A stretch of 64,000 nucleotides of DNA from G965200765 sp965200765 (GCA_965200765.1 OZ241380.1:2294001-2358000), one strand, 5' to 3'. Shown: positions 45,043 to 54,843, counted from the first letter of the stretch. The notes: generated by a model not told the origin, from the sequence alone. Numbers and translations: made by a program.

Positions 45043-46569
45043 ATGACTTCCCTGTATCAATTTTATCGAGTTGGAATTCTAGTCGTTTGCTTGCTTTCGA
45101 CTGCAGCTTGTTCGTCAATGAAAAAAACTGAGGAAGCGTCTGCAGAAATAAAGCAAACTGCCGAAAATGCGATTTCCGCGGCAAAATCTAACTTGCAAGA
45201 TAACAAGAGCACTATGGTCAGTGAAATTCCAAGTTCTTACTTGGGATCGCGATTCCCAGTTCAGTTGAAAGAACGCAAGGGCAAGCTTCCCGTGCAGATT
45301 GACTCGCCAATTGAACTTAACTTTGTCGAGTCAACATCAATGAAGCATTTTGGAGAATTGATTGCAAAGCAAACCGGCCTGGGTGTTGAAGTCTCACCGG
45401 ACATTGAAACCAAACTGGTAGACAATCTTAATTGGTCTGGTTCCGTACGGAGTCTGCTGGAACATGTAGCGGCACAACAAGGAGTATTTTGGAAGTGGCA
45501 AAAATCGACGATACATATCTACCAAACTGAATTGAGATTTTGGACGATTTACGCTTCAGGTGTCAACACAAAATGGACAAGCAATATCGGACTATCTGGA
45601 TCAGTTTCTGGCAGTGGCTCAGATTTAACGTCTACCGACAGTGTATCAGTCACAACTGACGATGCCAACTTCTGGACAGAAACTTTGGAAACAATTGAGT
45701 CATTACTGTCCCCACAAGGTAAGGCGACTCTTAGCCCCCAATCTGGCTCCCTTGCTGTGACTGACACACCGATTGCACTGGACCGCATTGGAAAGTGGAT
45801 TGCACGAAAAAATCTTCAATTGGCCACTCAAATTCTAGTTCAGATTGATTTGTATGAAATTGAACACAGCGAGTCTGGCGATCAGGGAATAAGTATTGAA
45901 GGCTTGCTTGAATCTGCAATCAAGCAAGGAAAATTGACAACTACAGCCACAAACAATGATGACGAATCAATTGTATCGTTCAAATATTCCAATTCTTTCA
46001 CCAATCGCAATACAAACATTACAGCTGCGCTACGGTCTTCGGTTGGAAACAATCAAATTACAAAACTTACATCATCCCTAGTTCGAGGTATAAATGGGCA
46101 ACCGGTTCCGGTTTTCTTCGGGGACGAAACTTCGTACTTGCAACGTCGAGAAGTTGTCTATACCGACGGGAGTGCCTCAGTACGGTTGGTTCCTGGCAAA
46201 ATTCAGGATGGCATTGCACTAAATCTCATGACTAGGGTATTACCGGGTACTAACCAGCTCATCCTGCATGCGACCTTACGGACAACTCGAATTAAAGCGA
46301 TCAATCGATTCCCGGCAAATGCAGGCCCGAATGATCCGGTGATTCAGCTACCTGATTTAGAATCTCGGTCAATGCTAATTCCTGTATTACTTCGGTCAGG
46401 TGAAACTCTGATTGTGGCCGGATTAGATACAACTCGCTCCACTGCACGAAAAATCAAGGGACTGTTAACAAGAAATTCTCGAACTAGCAACAAACGGGCG
46501 AGTTTGGTTTTGTTGATTACGCCCCAAATAATCACTCCAGACGTTGAAATTACAAGATCACAGGTATAG
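45043..46569 (+). CDS. pilN: Type IVb pilus secretin PilN (lipoprotein)
   Basis: A 508-residue outer-membrane secretin of the R64 PilN type. The signal ends in a lipobox (LLSTAACSS, lipidated Cys about residue 24). The N1-like domain (FVESTSMKHFGELIAKQTGLGVEVSP) and the C-terminal secretin core (RSVGNNQITKLTSSLVRGINGQPVPVFFGDETSYL, ... SRSMLIPVLLRSGETLIVAGLDTTRSTARKIKGLL) are clear. It forms the channel through which the pilus leaves the cell. Confidence 0.88.
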   Translation: MTSLYQFYRVGILVVCLLSTAACSSMKKTEEASAEIKQTAENAISAAKSNLQDNKSTMVSEIPSSYLGSRFPVQLKERKGKLPVQIDSPIELNFVESTSMKHFGELIAKQTGLGVEVSPDIETKLVDNLNWSGSVRSLLEHVAAQQGVFWKWQKSTIHIYQTELRFWTIYASGVNTKWTSNIGLSGSVSGSGSDLTSTDSVSVTTDDANFWTETLETIESLLSPQGKATLSPQSGSLAVTDTPIALDRIGKWIARKNLQLATQILVQIDLYEIEHSESGDQGISIEGLLESAIKQGKLTTTATNNDDESIVSFKYSNSFTNRNTNITAALRSSVGNNQITKLTSSLVRGINGQPVPVFFGDETSYLQRREVVYTDGSASVRLVPGKIQDGIALNLMTRVLPGTNQLILHATLRTTRIKAINRFPANAGPNDPVIQLPDLESRSMLIPVLLRSGETLIVAGLDTTRSTARKIKGLLTRNSRTSNKRASLVLLITPQIITPDVEITRSQV

Positions 46570-46571
46570 CA

Positions 46572-47801
46572 ATGCTAATTCACAGTCTGGCAAATCAAGA
46601 GCTAGTAATCGGATTGAATTGGATGAAGCCGGGAGCAATCTCTAATACGACTCACACTAGCAGAATCAATCGAAAGTTACGCAAGAGTCAACCTACCCCC
46701 GTTGCTTACGCCACTATTGCAACGCGAGATGGAATACAGCCGGGAGTTACAAGCCATACGGATGAGATTAACAAAACTAGTGCGGCAGCTTGGCTCGCCG
46801 CGGCCAAACCCTCAATCATACTTGTTGAAAAGTTAGAGGAAGAAAAATATTGGCTTTGTGCGATTGAAGATGGCACTGTCTTTCCAGTCGGAGACATTGT
46901 CGGGAACAAGGACATTGTCAGCAATCGTCTTGCTGAATTGCAAATTGATACCGAAGGATCTGACATTCCGTATGTTGACACTCACAATGAATTCGACGTT
47001 TCGAAATCTTTAAAAACTAGTTTCAAAGAACTAGTCGCGGGCACCAAGCCGCCTGAGGAAAGTACTTGCAGGCCATTGCGCACTCGAGATAACCGAACGT
47101 ATTTGCTGACATTTGCAACCGCATCTGTGATTGCTATAGTTGGGTACGGTGGTTGGCTACTTCACGACAATTATTGGAGCAGATCTCAGAATCAGGTGCG
47201 CTTGCAACAAGTTGATTCAGCAACAACCAAAATAACAAAAGAACGAAACAAAATTCAAAATGAATTGTCACAAGATTCAGGGGCATTAATTGTATTCTTT
47301 ATTGACCTCATCAGTGACCGCCCGTTGCACGCAGCCGGATGGAAATCAATTTCCTATCGGTGGAGCAAAGGTGAAATTGAAGCTAAGTGGAGTCGGTTAA
47401 ACGGCAATTTAGCAAGTATTTCAACTTATTTGAGGGAGAAAGACTGGGAGTTTGATGAATCCAGCGGCATTGTAACTGAACGAATCAATTTTCCGGCTCC
47501 CAAACACGATAAAAATATTGATTTGGACAATCTGTTAGGTGGTATTCAAAATCGATATAGATTTCTCGATTTACTTGCAATATCTCCCGGAACCTGGTCC
47601 ATTGGCTCACCCCAAAAACAAGGCAAATTCTACCCTGTCAAGCTTTCTGCATTGGCTTCTTCGGGAGAAGGACTAAGTAGCGTACATTCGGCAGTTGGTA
47701 TGCTTCGAAAAAACCCTGTTAACCTTAGGGAATTCACTGTGAATTTGGATAAAAAAATACATTGGAATCTAGTGGGAAGCTACTATGAAAAAAGCACTTA
47801 G
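46572..47801 (+). CDS. pilO: Type IVb pilus protein PilO-like
   Basis: A 409-residue protein. Residues 60-125 resemble the PilM/PilL-type N-terminal domain (SIILVEKLEEEKYWLCAIEDGTVFPVGD), one transmembrane segment lies about 178-200 (TYLLTFATASVIAIVGYGGWLL), and a periplasmic domain follows. Layout and place between pilN and pilP match PilO2 of R64-like and PFGI-1 pili, an inner-membrane assembly-platform part. It overlaps pilP by 17 nt. Confidence 0.75.
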   Translation: MLIHSLANQELVIGLNWMKPGAISNTTHTSRINRKLRKSQPTPVAYATIATRDGIQPGVTSHTDEINKTSAAAWLAAAKPSIILVEKLEEEKYWLCAIEDGTVFPVGDIVGNKDIVSNRLAELQIDTEGSDIPYVDTHNEFDVSKSLKTSFKELVAGTKPPEESTCRPLRTRDNRTYLLTFATASVIAIVGYGGWLLHDNYWSRSQNQVRLQQVDSATTKITKERNKIQNELSQDSGALIVFFIDLISDRPLHAAGWKSISYRWSKGEIEAKWSRLNGNLASISTYLREKDWEFDESSGIVTERINFPAPKHDKNIDLDNLLGGIQNRYRFLDLLAISPGTWSIGSPQKQGKFYPVKLSALASSGEGLSSVHSAVGMLRKNPVNLREFTVNLDKKIHWNLVGSYYEKST

Positions 47802-48339
47802 TATTGGAATATTCTCCATCACTTTATTCGCCTTCAGCAAGTGTTCGGCTCAAGCCAATGAACTTGCGGAAAACACTGTTGAGCAGTTACAGACTAGTGG
47901 TTCTGAGGGAGTGTATGATCTTCCGTTGCCGTGTCGTGCAGATCTACGGCCTTTGCCACTAATGAATTGTTTGCAGGAACAACAAAACATCATGCAAGCA
48001 GTCTTGAACTACCATGAGCTTCGCACGAAAGTCGCGAGAAGCCACGCTGAACGATTGAATGCTGAACAAACAGCATCAACACCGCCCATACCTGAACCAG
48101 ATAATTCTTTGAGTCGGGTTCAATGGTTTGATGAAAATTTACAAGTTTACGCGATCGCTGGCGAACCCGGAAATCTGACTGCCTACGCGCGTATCAAGGG
48201 GAACGAATACAGACTACAACGCAATGATGTAATTCGATTGGCAAAAGTACTGGATGTCCATTCCCGTGGGATCGACTTGGTAGTGTTTGGCAACGAAATT
48301 TCAATAGGTCTTTCTGGCTTGGCACCGGTGAAAGAATGA
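47785..48339 (+). CDS. pilP: Type IVb pilus biogenesis protein PilP
   Basis: A 184-residue exported protein with a signal segment (MKKALSIGIFSITLFAFSKCSAQA). The C-terminal domain (AGEPGNLTAYARIKGNEYRLQRNDVIRL..VLDVHSRGIDLVVFGNEISIGL) follows the PilP fold of the R64/PFGI type, which links the inner-membrane platform to the secretin. It overlaps pilO by 17 nt and pilQ by 4 nt, so it is tightly coupled in the operon. Confidence 0.75.
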   Translation: MKKALSIGIFSITLFAFSKCSAQANELAENTVEQLQTSGSEGVYDLPLPCRADLRPLPLMNCLQEQQNIMQAVLNYHELRTKVARSHAERLNAEQTASTPPIPEPDNSLSRVQWFDENLQVYAIAGEPGNLTAYARIKGNEYRLQRNDVIRLAKVLDVHSRGIDLVVFGNEISIGLSGLAPVKE

Positions 48340-49943
48340 ACGAGTTTCCACACTTTGAACTTTTACTCACCGGCGGTCCGGGCTCGTTGATTGAAATTCC
48401 TGACTCCGAGCGTGCTTACTACGCTGCGGTTTCAGAAGACAATCCGCCGACAATCGCTTACATCTTATATACGCCGCTAAAGTTTCAATCCAGGCTAAAG
48501 GCATATTTACGCGAAAGTCTGAAACGCAAAAATATTCAAGTAACTCGTCAGATTGAAGTGTCTTCCGAGTTTCTGGAATCAATATATTTGGAAAGTGCAT
48601 CCAAACAAGTTGCTTCCGTACCTGTTGACCTTGACAGAGAGCGTTACCAAGATGACGTTCGAGCATTACTCTCCCGCGCGACTAATGATGGTGCTTCTGA
48701 TATTCACATTGTTCGTCGTCGAAAGAATGCAACTGTCAGTTTTCGTATTAATGGAAGATTGACTGTTTATGCAGAATGGACCGAAATTCAAGCGGATCAA
48801 ACTTGTCGATTCATTTACGAGGTTATGGGGCATGACCAGGCAGTCACATGGAATCGCTACGAACCTCAAGATGCTGTACTTGATACTGTCTTGGCAAACT
48901 CTCGTCGAGTCCGAGTTCGAATCGGAACCATCCCAACTTCTCCCGATGGTTATGACATGGTTTTGAGAATTTTGCCTGGAAGCGGGGACACAATGACACT
49001 TGATGAACTTGGCTATGACGCAAGACAAATGGGTATCGTTCATTCACTGGCGCGACGAGCTTCTGGTATGGTTGTCATTGCCGGTTCAGTCGGTAGTGGG
49101 AAAAGCACATCCATTGTTGGAATGCTGAATGAAGAACTGGAGCAACATCTCGGACATCTTCGCATTATCACTGTTGAAGATCCTCCAGAACGAGTGATCC
49201 CGGGTGCATCACAAGTACCGGTTGTAAGAAAGAAGGGAATTTCAGTAGGCGATGAATTTTCTTTTGCGATTCGAGGAGCATTGCGTTGCGACCCTGATAC
49301 GTTGATGGTAGGTGAAATTCGTGATCTTCAGTCTGCACTATTGACCATCAAATTCGCCCAGTCAGGACATCGAGTTTATACGACGATTCATGCATCGTCC
49401 GCCTTGGGAATTATTGGAAGACTTACTGGAATTGGGGTTGAACGATCTTTGCTATGTTCCCCTGACATTTTGTCCGGTCTCATTTATCAAACACTGGTTC
49501 CAGTCTTATGTTCACGTTGCAAAGTAAGTATCGATGAATGGTTGGCAAGTGCCGAAAACGACGATCGACGCAAAAATTTTGTGTACAGAATTCGAAAAGC
49601 ACTTCTAAGTCGCAACAAAACCGTAGATCAGATTGGTTTTCGCGGTACAGGGTGTGTGGCATGCAAGCATACAGGTGTCCAAGGACGCAGTGTTTTGGCA
49701 GAAATTGTTCAACCTGATGATGCACTTGTCGAGTTGCTCCGTCGTGGAGACCTTTCTGTCGCCCGTCAGTACTGGATTGAAAATCTAGGTGGAAAGCCTG
49801 TTGCTGAACACGGTGTTCAAGCAATCGCCACTGGTCAAGCATCGCCTCTAGATGTTGAATGGAAAATTGGGCCGCTCAATCCGACCAAACTCCAAACATC
49901 AGATAAGTTTTCATCACATTTGTCTGGAACAAGAGCTGCCTAA
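48336..49943 (+). CDS. pilQ: Type IVb pilus assembly ATPase PilQ
   Basis: A 535-residue secretion ATPase of the GspE/PilB superfamily. Motifs: SDIHIVRRRKNATVSFRINGRL (N2 domain), Walker A AGSVGSGKSTSIVG (about 248-261), RIITVEDPPERVI, Walker B-type DPDTLMVGEIRD, and the His box GHRVYTTIHASSA. A four-cysteine zinc knuckle (CSRC near 388 and CVAC near 444) is present as in pilus-assembly ATPases. It powers extension of the thin pilus that stabilises mating pairs. The pilR start is 2 nt after its stop. Confidence 0.92.
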   Translation: MNEFPHFELLLTGGPGSLIEIPDSERAYYAAVSEDNPPTIAYILYTPLKFQSRLKAYLRESLKRKNIQVTRQIEVSSEFLESIYLESASKQVASVPVDLDRERYQDDVRALLSRATNDGASDIHIVRRRKNATVSFRINGRLTVYAEWTEIQADQTCRFIYEVMGHDQAVTWNRYEPQDAVLDTVLANSRRVRVRIGTIPTSPDGYDMVLRILPGSGDTMTLDELGYDARQMGIVHSLARRASGMVVIAGSVGSGKSTSIVGMLNEELEQHLGHLRIITVEDPPERVIPGASQVPVVRKKGISVGDEFSFAIRGALRCDPDTLMVGEIRDLQSALLTIKFAQSGHRVYTTIHASSALGIIGRLTGIGVERSLLCSPDILSGLIYQTLVPVLCSRCKVSIDEWLASAENDDRRKNFVYRIRKALLSRNKTVDQIGFRGTGCVACKHTGVQGRSVLAEIVQPDDALVELLRRGDLSVARQYWIENLGGKPVAEHGVQAIATGQASPLDVEWKIGPLNPTKLQTSDKFSSHLSGTRAA

Positions 49944-49944
49944 T

Positions 49945-50985
49945 ATGTTTGATTCAATTCGTACATGGATAAATCGCACAAGATTTCGCATGTCTTCAAA
50001 ATCAAGAGAGCACTTGTGGAAACGACTCGCGTCATTAGCTGATGGTGGTGTGCCTATTGCGGTTGCGATGGAGTTTTTGGCTGATAGCCGTAATCGAGAC
50101 ACAGCACACGATTTTTGTAATCACCAAATTGTTGCACTCCGTACAAAAAATTTCGCTGAAGCTGCAGTCGGTTGGATTCCTCAGGAAGAACTAATCATGA
50201 TTGAACTTACACAGGAAGGTCGTATATCCGAGGGTTTCAAACAGGCCGCGAGAATTGCCAATGTTCACACTCAACTTCGTTCATCTCTTTTCTCCAATCT
50301 GACCTATCCAGTCATTCTGCTGTTTGTAGGTGCCACAGTCATTGCTATTCTTCCTCCATACGCAATGCAAATGATGCAAGAGGTAACACCTGTCGAAAAC
50401 TGGCCGTCAATTTCAAAAAGCGTGCTTGAATTTTCAAATTTTGTTCGAAATTGGGGGTTTCACGTACTTGTCGCAGTATTTCTGTTGATTACAGTGTCTG
50501 TTTGGGCAGCACCACGTCTCACCGGACCCATTCGCAATCGACTCGAATGGTACCCACCGTTTGCACTGTATCGAATGTTACTTGGTCCAGAAGTTTTGGT
50601 CGCGTGGCTAGCACTAATGCGAGCAGGTGTTCAAAGACTTCGGGCACTTGATCAATTGTCGCGTGGAATGCCGGCATATATCGCTTCTCACATACAGATC
50701 ATGCGTTCAAGAATGTATGCAGGAGAAAACACGGACATTGCGCTAGATACAGGACTATTTACGCCAGAAACTCTCGACGACCTACGAATCTATGAGCGAT
50801 TGGGCAGTTTTAGCGAACAAGCTGAAAACGTATCAGCCGCTGATATCGAAAGGACTCTTGCGCGCTTTAGAGCAACTACTCGAATTCTTTCCGCGGTATT
50901 CATGTTAATCGTAGGCGGAGCGGCAATTTGGATCTATATCGGAATTGCACGTTTGGCTTTCACCTTGCAAAACACTTCGTATTAG
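49945..50985 (+). CDS. pilR: Type IVb pilus inner-membrane platform protein PilR
   Basis: A 346-residue protein of the type II secretion F / PilC family. It has two homologous helical domains, with GVPIAVAMEFLADSRNRDTAHDF and QEGRISEGFKQAARIA, and three membrane segments (LTYPVILLFVGATVIAILPPYA, FHVLVAVFLLITVSVWAAP, SAVFMLIVGGAAIWIYIGIA). ATG at 49945 immediately follows the pilQ stop; upstream codons in this frame overlap pilQ and look unrelated to the family. Confidence 0.88.
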   Translation: MFDSIRTWINRTRFRMSSKSREHLWKRLASLADGGVPIAVAMEFLADSRNRDTAHDFCNHQIVALRTKNFAEAAVGWIPQEELIMIELTQEGRISEGFKQAARIANVHTQLRSSLFSNLTYPVILLFVGATVIAILPPYAMQMMQEVTPVENWPSISKSVLEFSNFVRNWGFHVLVAVFLLITVSVWAAPRLTGPIRNRLEWYPPFALYRMLLGPEVLVAWLALMRAGVQRLRALDQLSRGMPAYIASHIQIMRSRMYAGENTDIALDTGLFTPETLDDLRIYERLGSFSEQAENVSAADIERTLARFRATTRILSAVFMLIVGGAAIWIYIGIARLAFTLQNTSY

Positions 50986-51051
50986 GAAATATTGAGTTTC
51001 CGAATCGTTTTCATGCAAGAAACTGAAATTATTCACCTTGAAACTAAATTT

Positions 51052-51057
51052 AGGAGG
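51052..51057 (+). promoter_or_regulatory. Consensus Shine-Dalgarno of the major pilin gene
   Basis: AGGAGG eight nt before the pilS ATG. It is the only full-consensus ribosome site I found in the pil cluster, consistent with the need for many pilin copies. Confidence 0.7.
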
Positions 51058-51065
51058 CAATAATC

Positions 51066-51650
51066 ATGTCAATCATCAACAATGCTATCAATATTTTCTT
51101 GTCACCTGGAATCACAAAGAGAAAACGTGAAAAAGGGGCAATTACCATCGCTGAAACTCTAATCTCGCTAGGTGTCGGTGCGACAGTACTTGCTGTTGCG
51201 TTTGCGGGAGTGCCTGCTTTGATTCAAACCCGTAATGCAAACAGTGGTGTCTCCGGACTCGCTCAAATTACAAGTACCGTTCGTGCAACATTTGGTGCGC
51301 GAAATAATTTCAATGGGCTTACAACCGATCTAGCAAGAAATCTTGCGGGCTTTCCGAACCAGTTTGTCAATGGTGCAAATATTCAGCATCCGTGGAATGG
51401 GGACATTGAAATTGAAGGGAACGGACAGCAATTCACCGTTACTTTTGAAGCCATGCCGGAAGCCGGATGCTCGTCAATCGTATCGTCTTCACTGGATCTT
51501 GCCAATTCTGTATCAATTGGAGGAACGGAAGTGAATCTAGACGCAACAGACGACCAGAATACAGATGAAAACGAAGGTGCAGCGGCCAATATCGCGGGAT
51601 TGTGTGGGACAGGTGCTCCAAATGATGTCGTTTGGACTTTTGAGGGCTAG
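51066..51650 (+). CDS. pilS: Type IVb major prepilin PilS
   Basis: A 194-residue prepilin. A 24-residue basic leader ends in KRKREKG, followed by the hydrophobic helix AITIAETLISLGVGATVLAV; the Glu after the cleavage Gly is at mature position 6. A C-terminal cysteine pair (GCSS and LCGTG) should form the disulfide loop. It is the main subunit of the conjugative thin pilus. An 80-nt gap separates it from pilR and contains the strong ribosome site. Confidence 0.88.
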   Translation: MSIINNAINIFLSPGITKRKREKGAITIAETLISLGVGATVLAVAFAGVPALIQTRNANSGVSGLAQITSTVRATFGARNNFNGLTTDLARNLAGFPNQFVNGANIQHPWNGDIEIEGNGQQFTVTFEAMPEAGCSSIVSSSLDLANSVSIGGTEVNLDATDDQNTDENEGAAANIAGLCGTGAPNDVVWTFEG

Positions 51651-51683
51651 TAGTCAGGCTATTTCGAAAATTTTTAGACCGAA

Positions 51684-53384
51684 ATGAAAGAGTGCCCCAA
51701 ATCGCATGGTAGAGATCGCGGTGCGGTCACAATTGTTGAGACAATGATTGTGCTTGCAATTGGACTAGCTATGGTCGTGGTCTGGGCTCAGCAAAGTGCG
51801 CACCAATCTCAAGTTGATGCAGCAAAACAATCCGGACGGGCTATTGCTGACTTCTCCCGCGCCGCATCTACCCTGCTGGTTGAAAATCCGCCAACAACCG
51901 CTACAACACTGGCCGTCGATAATTTGCAGGAATGCAATAATCCTGCGGGACTTCGCTTTCTCTCCTGTGCGTATAGCGCGGATACAACACTTCCACACAT
52001 ACGCGATCTAAATGGAGATCCAGTAACCTTCAGAGAATTGACGATTAATGTGCAAGTTTTGCCTCAAGGCCCAAGTGGAACTATTGACTTCGGGGTATTC
52101 CGTGGCAATGCCGATACTAATGGAGATGGAAGACTTGATGCTCGACCTGATCTGGCGGCAATCGCTCTGAACGAGGCGCGAACTGAGACCAGTGCAGGAG
52201 TTTTGGGATTTTTCGAAATAACTTTTGCTCGAGAAAATCCTGCAGGTATTGAATTCGACCCAACTTCGACTGCCTATGACCCGAATGAAATTGATAATCT
52301 GGCGCGAGTTCAAGTTCGCGTGGGTGCGAACGCGGCCGATACTCCGTTCCTTCGCAGAGATGGTTCGAATCAAATGACCGGAGCATTAACATTCCAGAAT
52401 GCGATGTCAATAACACCAACCACGAATGGACTGACAATTGCAGGTACAGGTGATGTAAGGGTTCAAGCAGGAGAGTTGTTTGCTGACAATGGTTTGACAT
52501 CTACTGATTTGAATGTGAATACTGCCACCGTCGCAAATTCTTTGAATCTAAGTGATGCAAACGGAGCACAAGGAGATGGTTTTGACCGACTTGACCAGAC
52601 AAATGACGTGAATCGGATTGATGGAGAGGTCGATCAACTAGACGATGAAGTAGATCAAATAAACAATGATATTGTTCAAATCAACGGAGAAGTGAACCAA
52701 CTGAACAGCGACATTACACGAATCGACAGGAGTATAGTGCAAATCAACAGTTCAGTTACAAGTTTGGACTCAAGACTGGCTGCGACAAACAGTAGCGTGT
52801 CTCGTACAAATACAAATGTTGCACGAAATCGGAGTACACTAAATTCGTTGACTGGTCGTGTAAATTCTAATAGTGGCAGAATTACGGGAATAAGAAGCGA
52901 TGTAAGTACAAATTCCAGGAGGTATTCCGGACTACAATCAGCGGTAAATTCAAATACAGCGAGGTTCAGGCAATACTGCGACACCGATTGCATCGACGAT
53001 ATTTACGAAGCAATTCCAGATGAAACAGACGTATGGGTCCCTACACTTTGCACTCCTACTCGTTCCCAAGCAGTCAGCAGGCGAAGTAGCAATAGAACCC
53101 ATCATTGGAATACGAACAATTGTAACATTTCCAGCTTCAGCAGAGCTTCGTCTCCCTGTCGTAACAAGCCGTCTGGTTGCATCTCCAGTTCGAGTTACTG
53201 CCGCTGGGGAAACAATGGCGGTGGTAATCTGTATATCTCTTCAGCAGTAGTTTCAGGTTCTTATATTCGGTTCAACTATAAAACTCGAAATCCTGAAACT
53301 CTTTTGTGCGAGAGTGCAAATTTATATGCTTACAAAAACTGTCGCGTTCGTTCTGCTTGGACTAGTTGCGTAAATCCGAAATAA
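51684..53384 (+). CDS. pilV: PilV-like minor pilin / pilus-tip adhesin
   Basis: A 566-residue prepilin-like protein. The short leader MKECPKSHGRDRG precedes AVTIVETMIVLAIGLAMVVVW, the same pattern as PilS. Residues about 60-230 form a pilin-type globular part; about 285-430 is a long stalk of seven-residue-like repeats (DQINNDIVQINGEVNQLN, SVTSLDSRLAATNSSVSRTN, GRVNSNSGRITGIRSDV) resembling trimeric fibre stalks. The last 135 residues are a head with ten cysteines and many Ser/Asn. PilV proteins sit at the pilus tip and choose the recipient. No shufflon segments or rci recombinase follow. Confidence 0.82.
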   Translation: MKECPKSHGRDRGAVTIVETMIVLAIGLAMVVVWAQQSAHQSQVDAAKQSGRAIADFSRAASTLLVENPPTTATTLAVDNLQECNNPAGLRFLSCAYSADTTLPHIRDLNGDPVTFRELTINVQVLPQGPSGTIDFGVFRGNADTNGDGRLDARPDLAAIALNEARTETSAGVLGFFEITFARENPAGIEFDPTSTAYDPNEIDNLARVQVRVGANAADTPFLRRDGSNQMTGALTFQNAMSITPTTNGLTIAGTGDVRVQAGELFADNGLTSTDLNVNTATVANSLNLSDANGAQGDGFDRLDQTNDVNRIDGEVDQLDDEVDQINNDIVQINGEVNQLNSDITRIDRSIVQINSSVTSLDSRLAATNSSVSRTNTNVARNRSTLNSLTGRVNSNSGRITGIRSDVSTNSRRYSGLQSAVNSNTARFRQYCDTDCIDDIYEAIPDETDVWVPTLCTPTRSQAVSRRSSNRTHHWNTNNCNISSFSRASSPCRNKPSGCISSSSYCRWGNNGGGNLYISSAVVSGSYIRFNYKTRNPETLLCESANLYAYKNCRVRSAWTSCVNPK

Positions 53385-53529
53385 CAGATTAACAATGGAT
53401 GACCGAATTAGGTAAAAACATTTCGAATACCCATTGTCTGCGAACTTCAATCACCAGAGGCATATAACCGTGCCTGATGAATACGAAGTTGTTCTTTCTC
53501 CACAAAATTAAACACTTAGGAACTGTAAA

Positions 53530-53991
53530 CTGAAAGCAATAGCCGTCACAATTTACCTGATCATTTTGTTCTGGCTATCAGTCAACGACCATCGATTCAA
53601 CCTGCTGCCTGACAGTGGCACACTTATACTAGTCTGGCTCGGATTGCTAGTGAATTGTATTCCACTTTTCATTATTCCGGAGGATGCAGTCATCGGTGCT
53701 GCAAGTGGGTACATGTTTGTTCGTATATTGCATGACGGTCAAAAAATGATTCGAAACGTCGAAGGTATCGGGTTAGGTGATGCAAAGCTACTTGCCGCTG
53801 TTGGCTCGTGGTTTGGGTGGCAATGTTTGCCAGTAGTAGTCACAGGTGGTGCTTTGGTGACACTATTACTTTATGCTTTTCCCCGAACCAGAAGAAATAA
53901 CTTGCCTTTTGGTGTGGGAATTTCAATTGTAGCTGCTTCGCTTCCAGCACTTACAAGTATTGACTCTATAGCCTTCTTTTGGATTCAATGA
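53530..53991 (+). CDS. Prepilin peptidase, A24 family
   Basis: A protein of about 153 residues with four or five membrane segments. The two catalytic aspartates of A24 peptidases are visible: NDHRFNLLPD after the first helix and GIGLGDAKLLAAVGSWFG (GxGD). A TTG at 53566 is the first standard start but would cut the first helix in half. CTG at 53530, 8 nt after AGGA, restores the helix (KAIAVTIYLIILFWLS), so I start there. It should cleave PilS and PilV. No methyltransferase domain is fused. Confidence 0.78.
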   Translation: MKAIAVTIYLIILFWLSVNDHRFNLLPDSGTLILVWLGLLVNCIPLFIIPEDAVIGAASGYMFVRILHDGQKMIRNVEGIGLGDAKLLAAVGSWFGWQCLPVVVTGGALVTLLLYAFPRTRRNNLPFGVGISIVAASLPALTSIDSIAFFWIQ

Positions 53992-54075
53992 TTGAGTGGT
54001 GAATGAAATTATGAAATTTTTGGAAATCAATTTATTCTGAATCAAAAAAAAAGAAATAATCAAAATATTCACATC

Positions 54076-54843
54076 ATGAAATCAAATGAAAATCCAACAA
54101 AATCGAAAGAGAATCAGAATTTCAAACTTTTCTCGATTCCCAGACTTGCGAAAAAATTTGTACTGATTTTGACCGTGAGTGCGCTACTTATGCTCGGTAC
54201 CTTTGCAATCCTAATGAAATTTCCTCACAGTTATGGATTTCTGGATGGCCAACCAATTACCAATCCCAGCAATTCCGTTCCATCTCAGTCAAGCCAACTT
54301 GTGCCAGTTACAGAAGCAATACCGATACCAACACCGAATACTGCACAAACTTCCGAAGTCAAGAGCGATCAATCTGATGATGAAACATTTTCCAAAATCA
54401 CATCTATGCAAGAAGTAATTGAATATCGACTTCAATCCAATGAAGACGCACATTCATATTTGAATGATCGTATGGCTGCGTTAGAGAAGAATTTGAACTA
54501 TATTCTGGATGAGATGATGCAAAATCCTAGTGTTACGCGTAAACAAATGCAAATTCAAATGAATCAGCTTGAAACTAATCTGAAACTATACTTCGACCGC
54601 ACCAGTGTCAAACCTGACGAAAAACATACTGCAGAGACCAAACCGCCATTTCACCTGGTATCTGTTGACAATTGGGATTCGGATTGGTATGCGGTGATAA
54701 AACTGGCGGGAAAAACTGCAATTGTTGCCAAAAACGAATCCAGAGCAGGTTGGAAGTTAACAGCAATCGATCCTAGCCAACGTCGCGTCGTTTTTCAAAG
54801 TATGAGTACCAAATCTGATGTAGAACTGGAGATCACTCAATGA
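54076..54843 (+). CDS. Single-span membrane protein with coiled coil, element-encoded
   Basis: A 255-residue protein I do not recognise by family. It has a basic cytoplasmic N terminus, one membrane segment (KFVLILTVSALLMLGTFAILM, about 35-55), a Pro/Ser-rich stretch, a predicted coil (about 110-180) and a C-terminal beta-rich domain FHLVSVDNWDSDWYAVIKLAGKTAIVAKNESRAGWKLTAIDPSQRRVVF that resembles the small periplasmic domains of GspC/PilP-type platform proteins. It overlaps the next gene by 4 nt, so it belongs to the pilus/transfer operon. Confidence 0.55.
   Translation: MKSNENPTKSKENQNFKLFSIPRLAKKFVLILTVSALLMLGTFAILMKFPHSYGFLDGQPITNPSNSVPSQSSQLVPVTEAIPIPTPNTAQTSEVKSDQSDDETFSKITSMQEVIEYRLQSNEDAHSYLNDRMAALEKNLNYILDEMMQNPSVTRKQMQIQMNQLETNLKLYFDRTSVKPDEKHTAETKPPFHLVSVDNWDSDWYAVIKLAGKTAIVAKNESRAGWKLTAIDPSQRRVVFQSMSTKSDVELEITQ

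Noticed and set aside
53385..53529. Shufflon downstream of pilV
   Set aside because: Only 145 nt, with no inverted sfx-like repeats, alternative C-terminal segments or rci gene.
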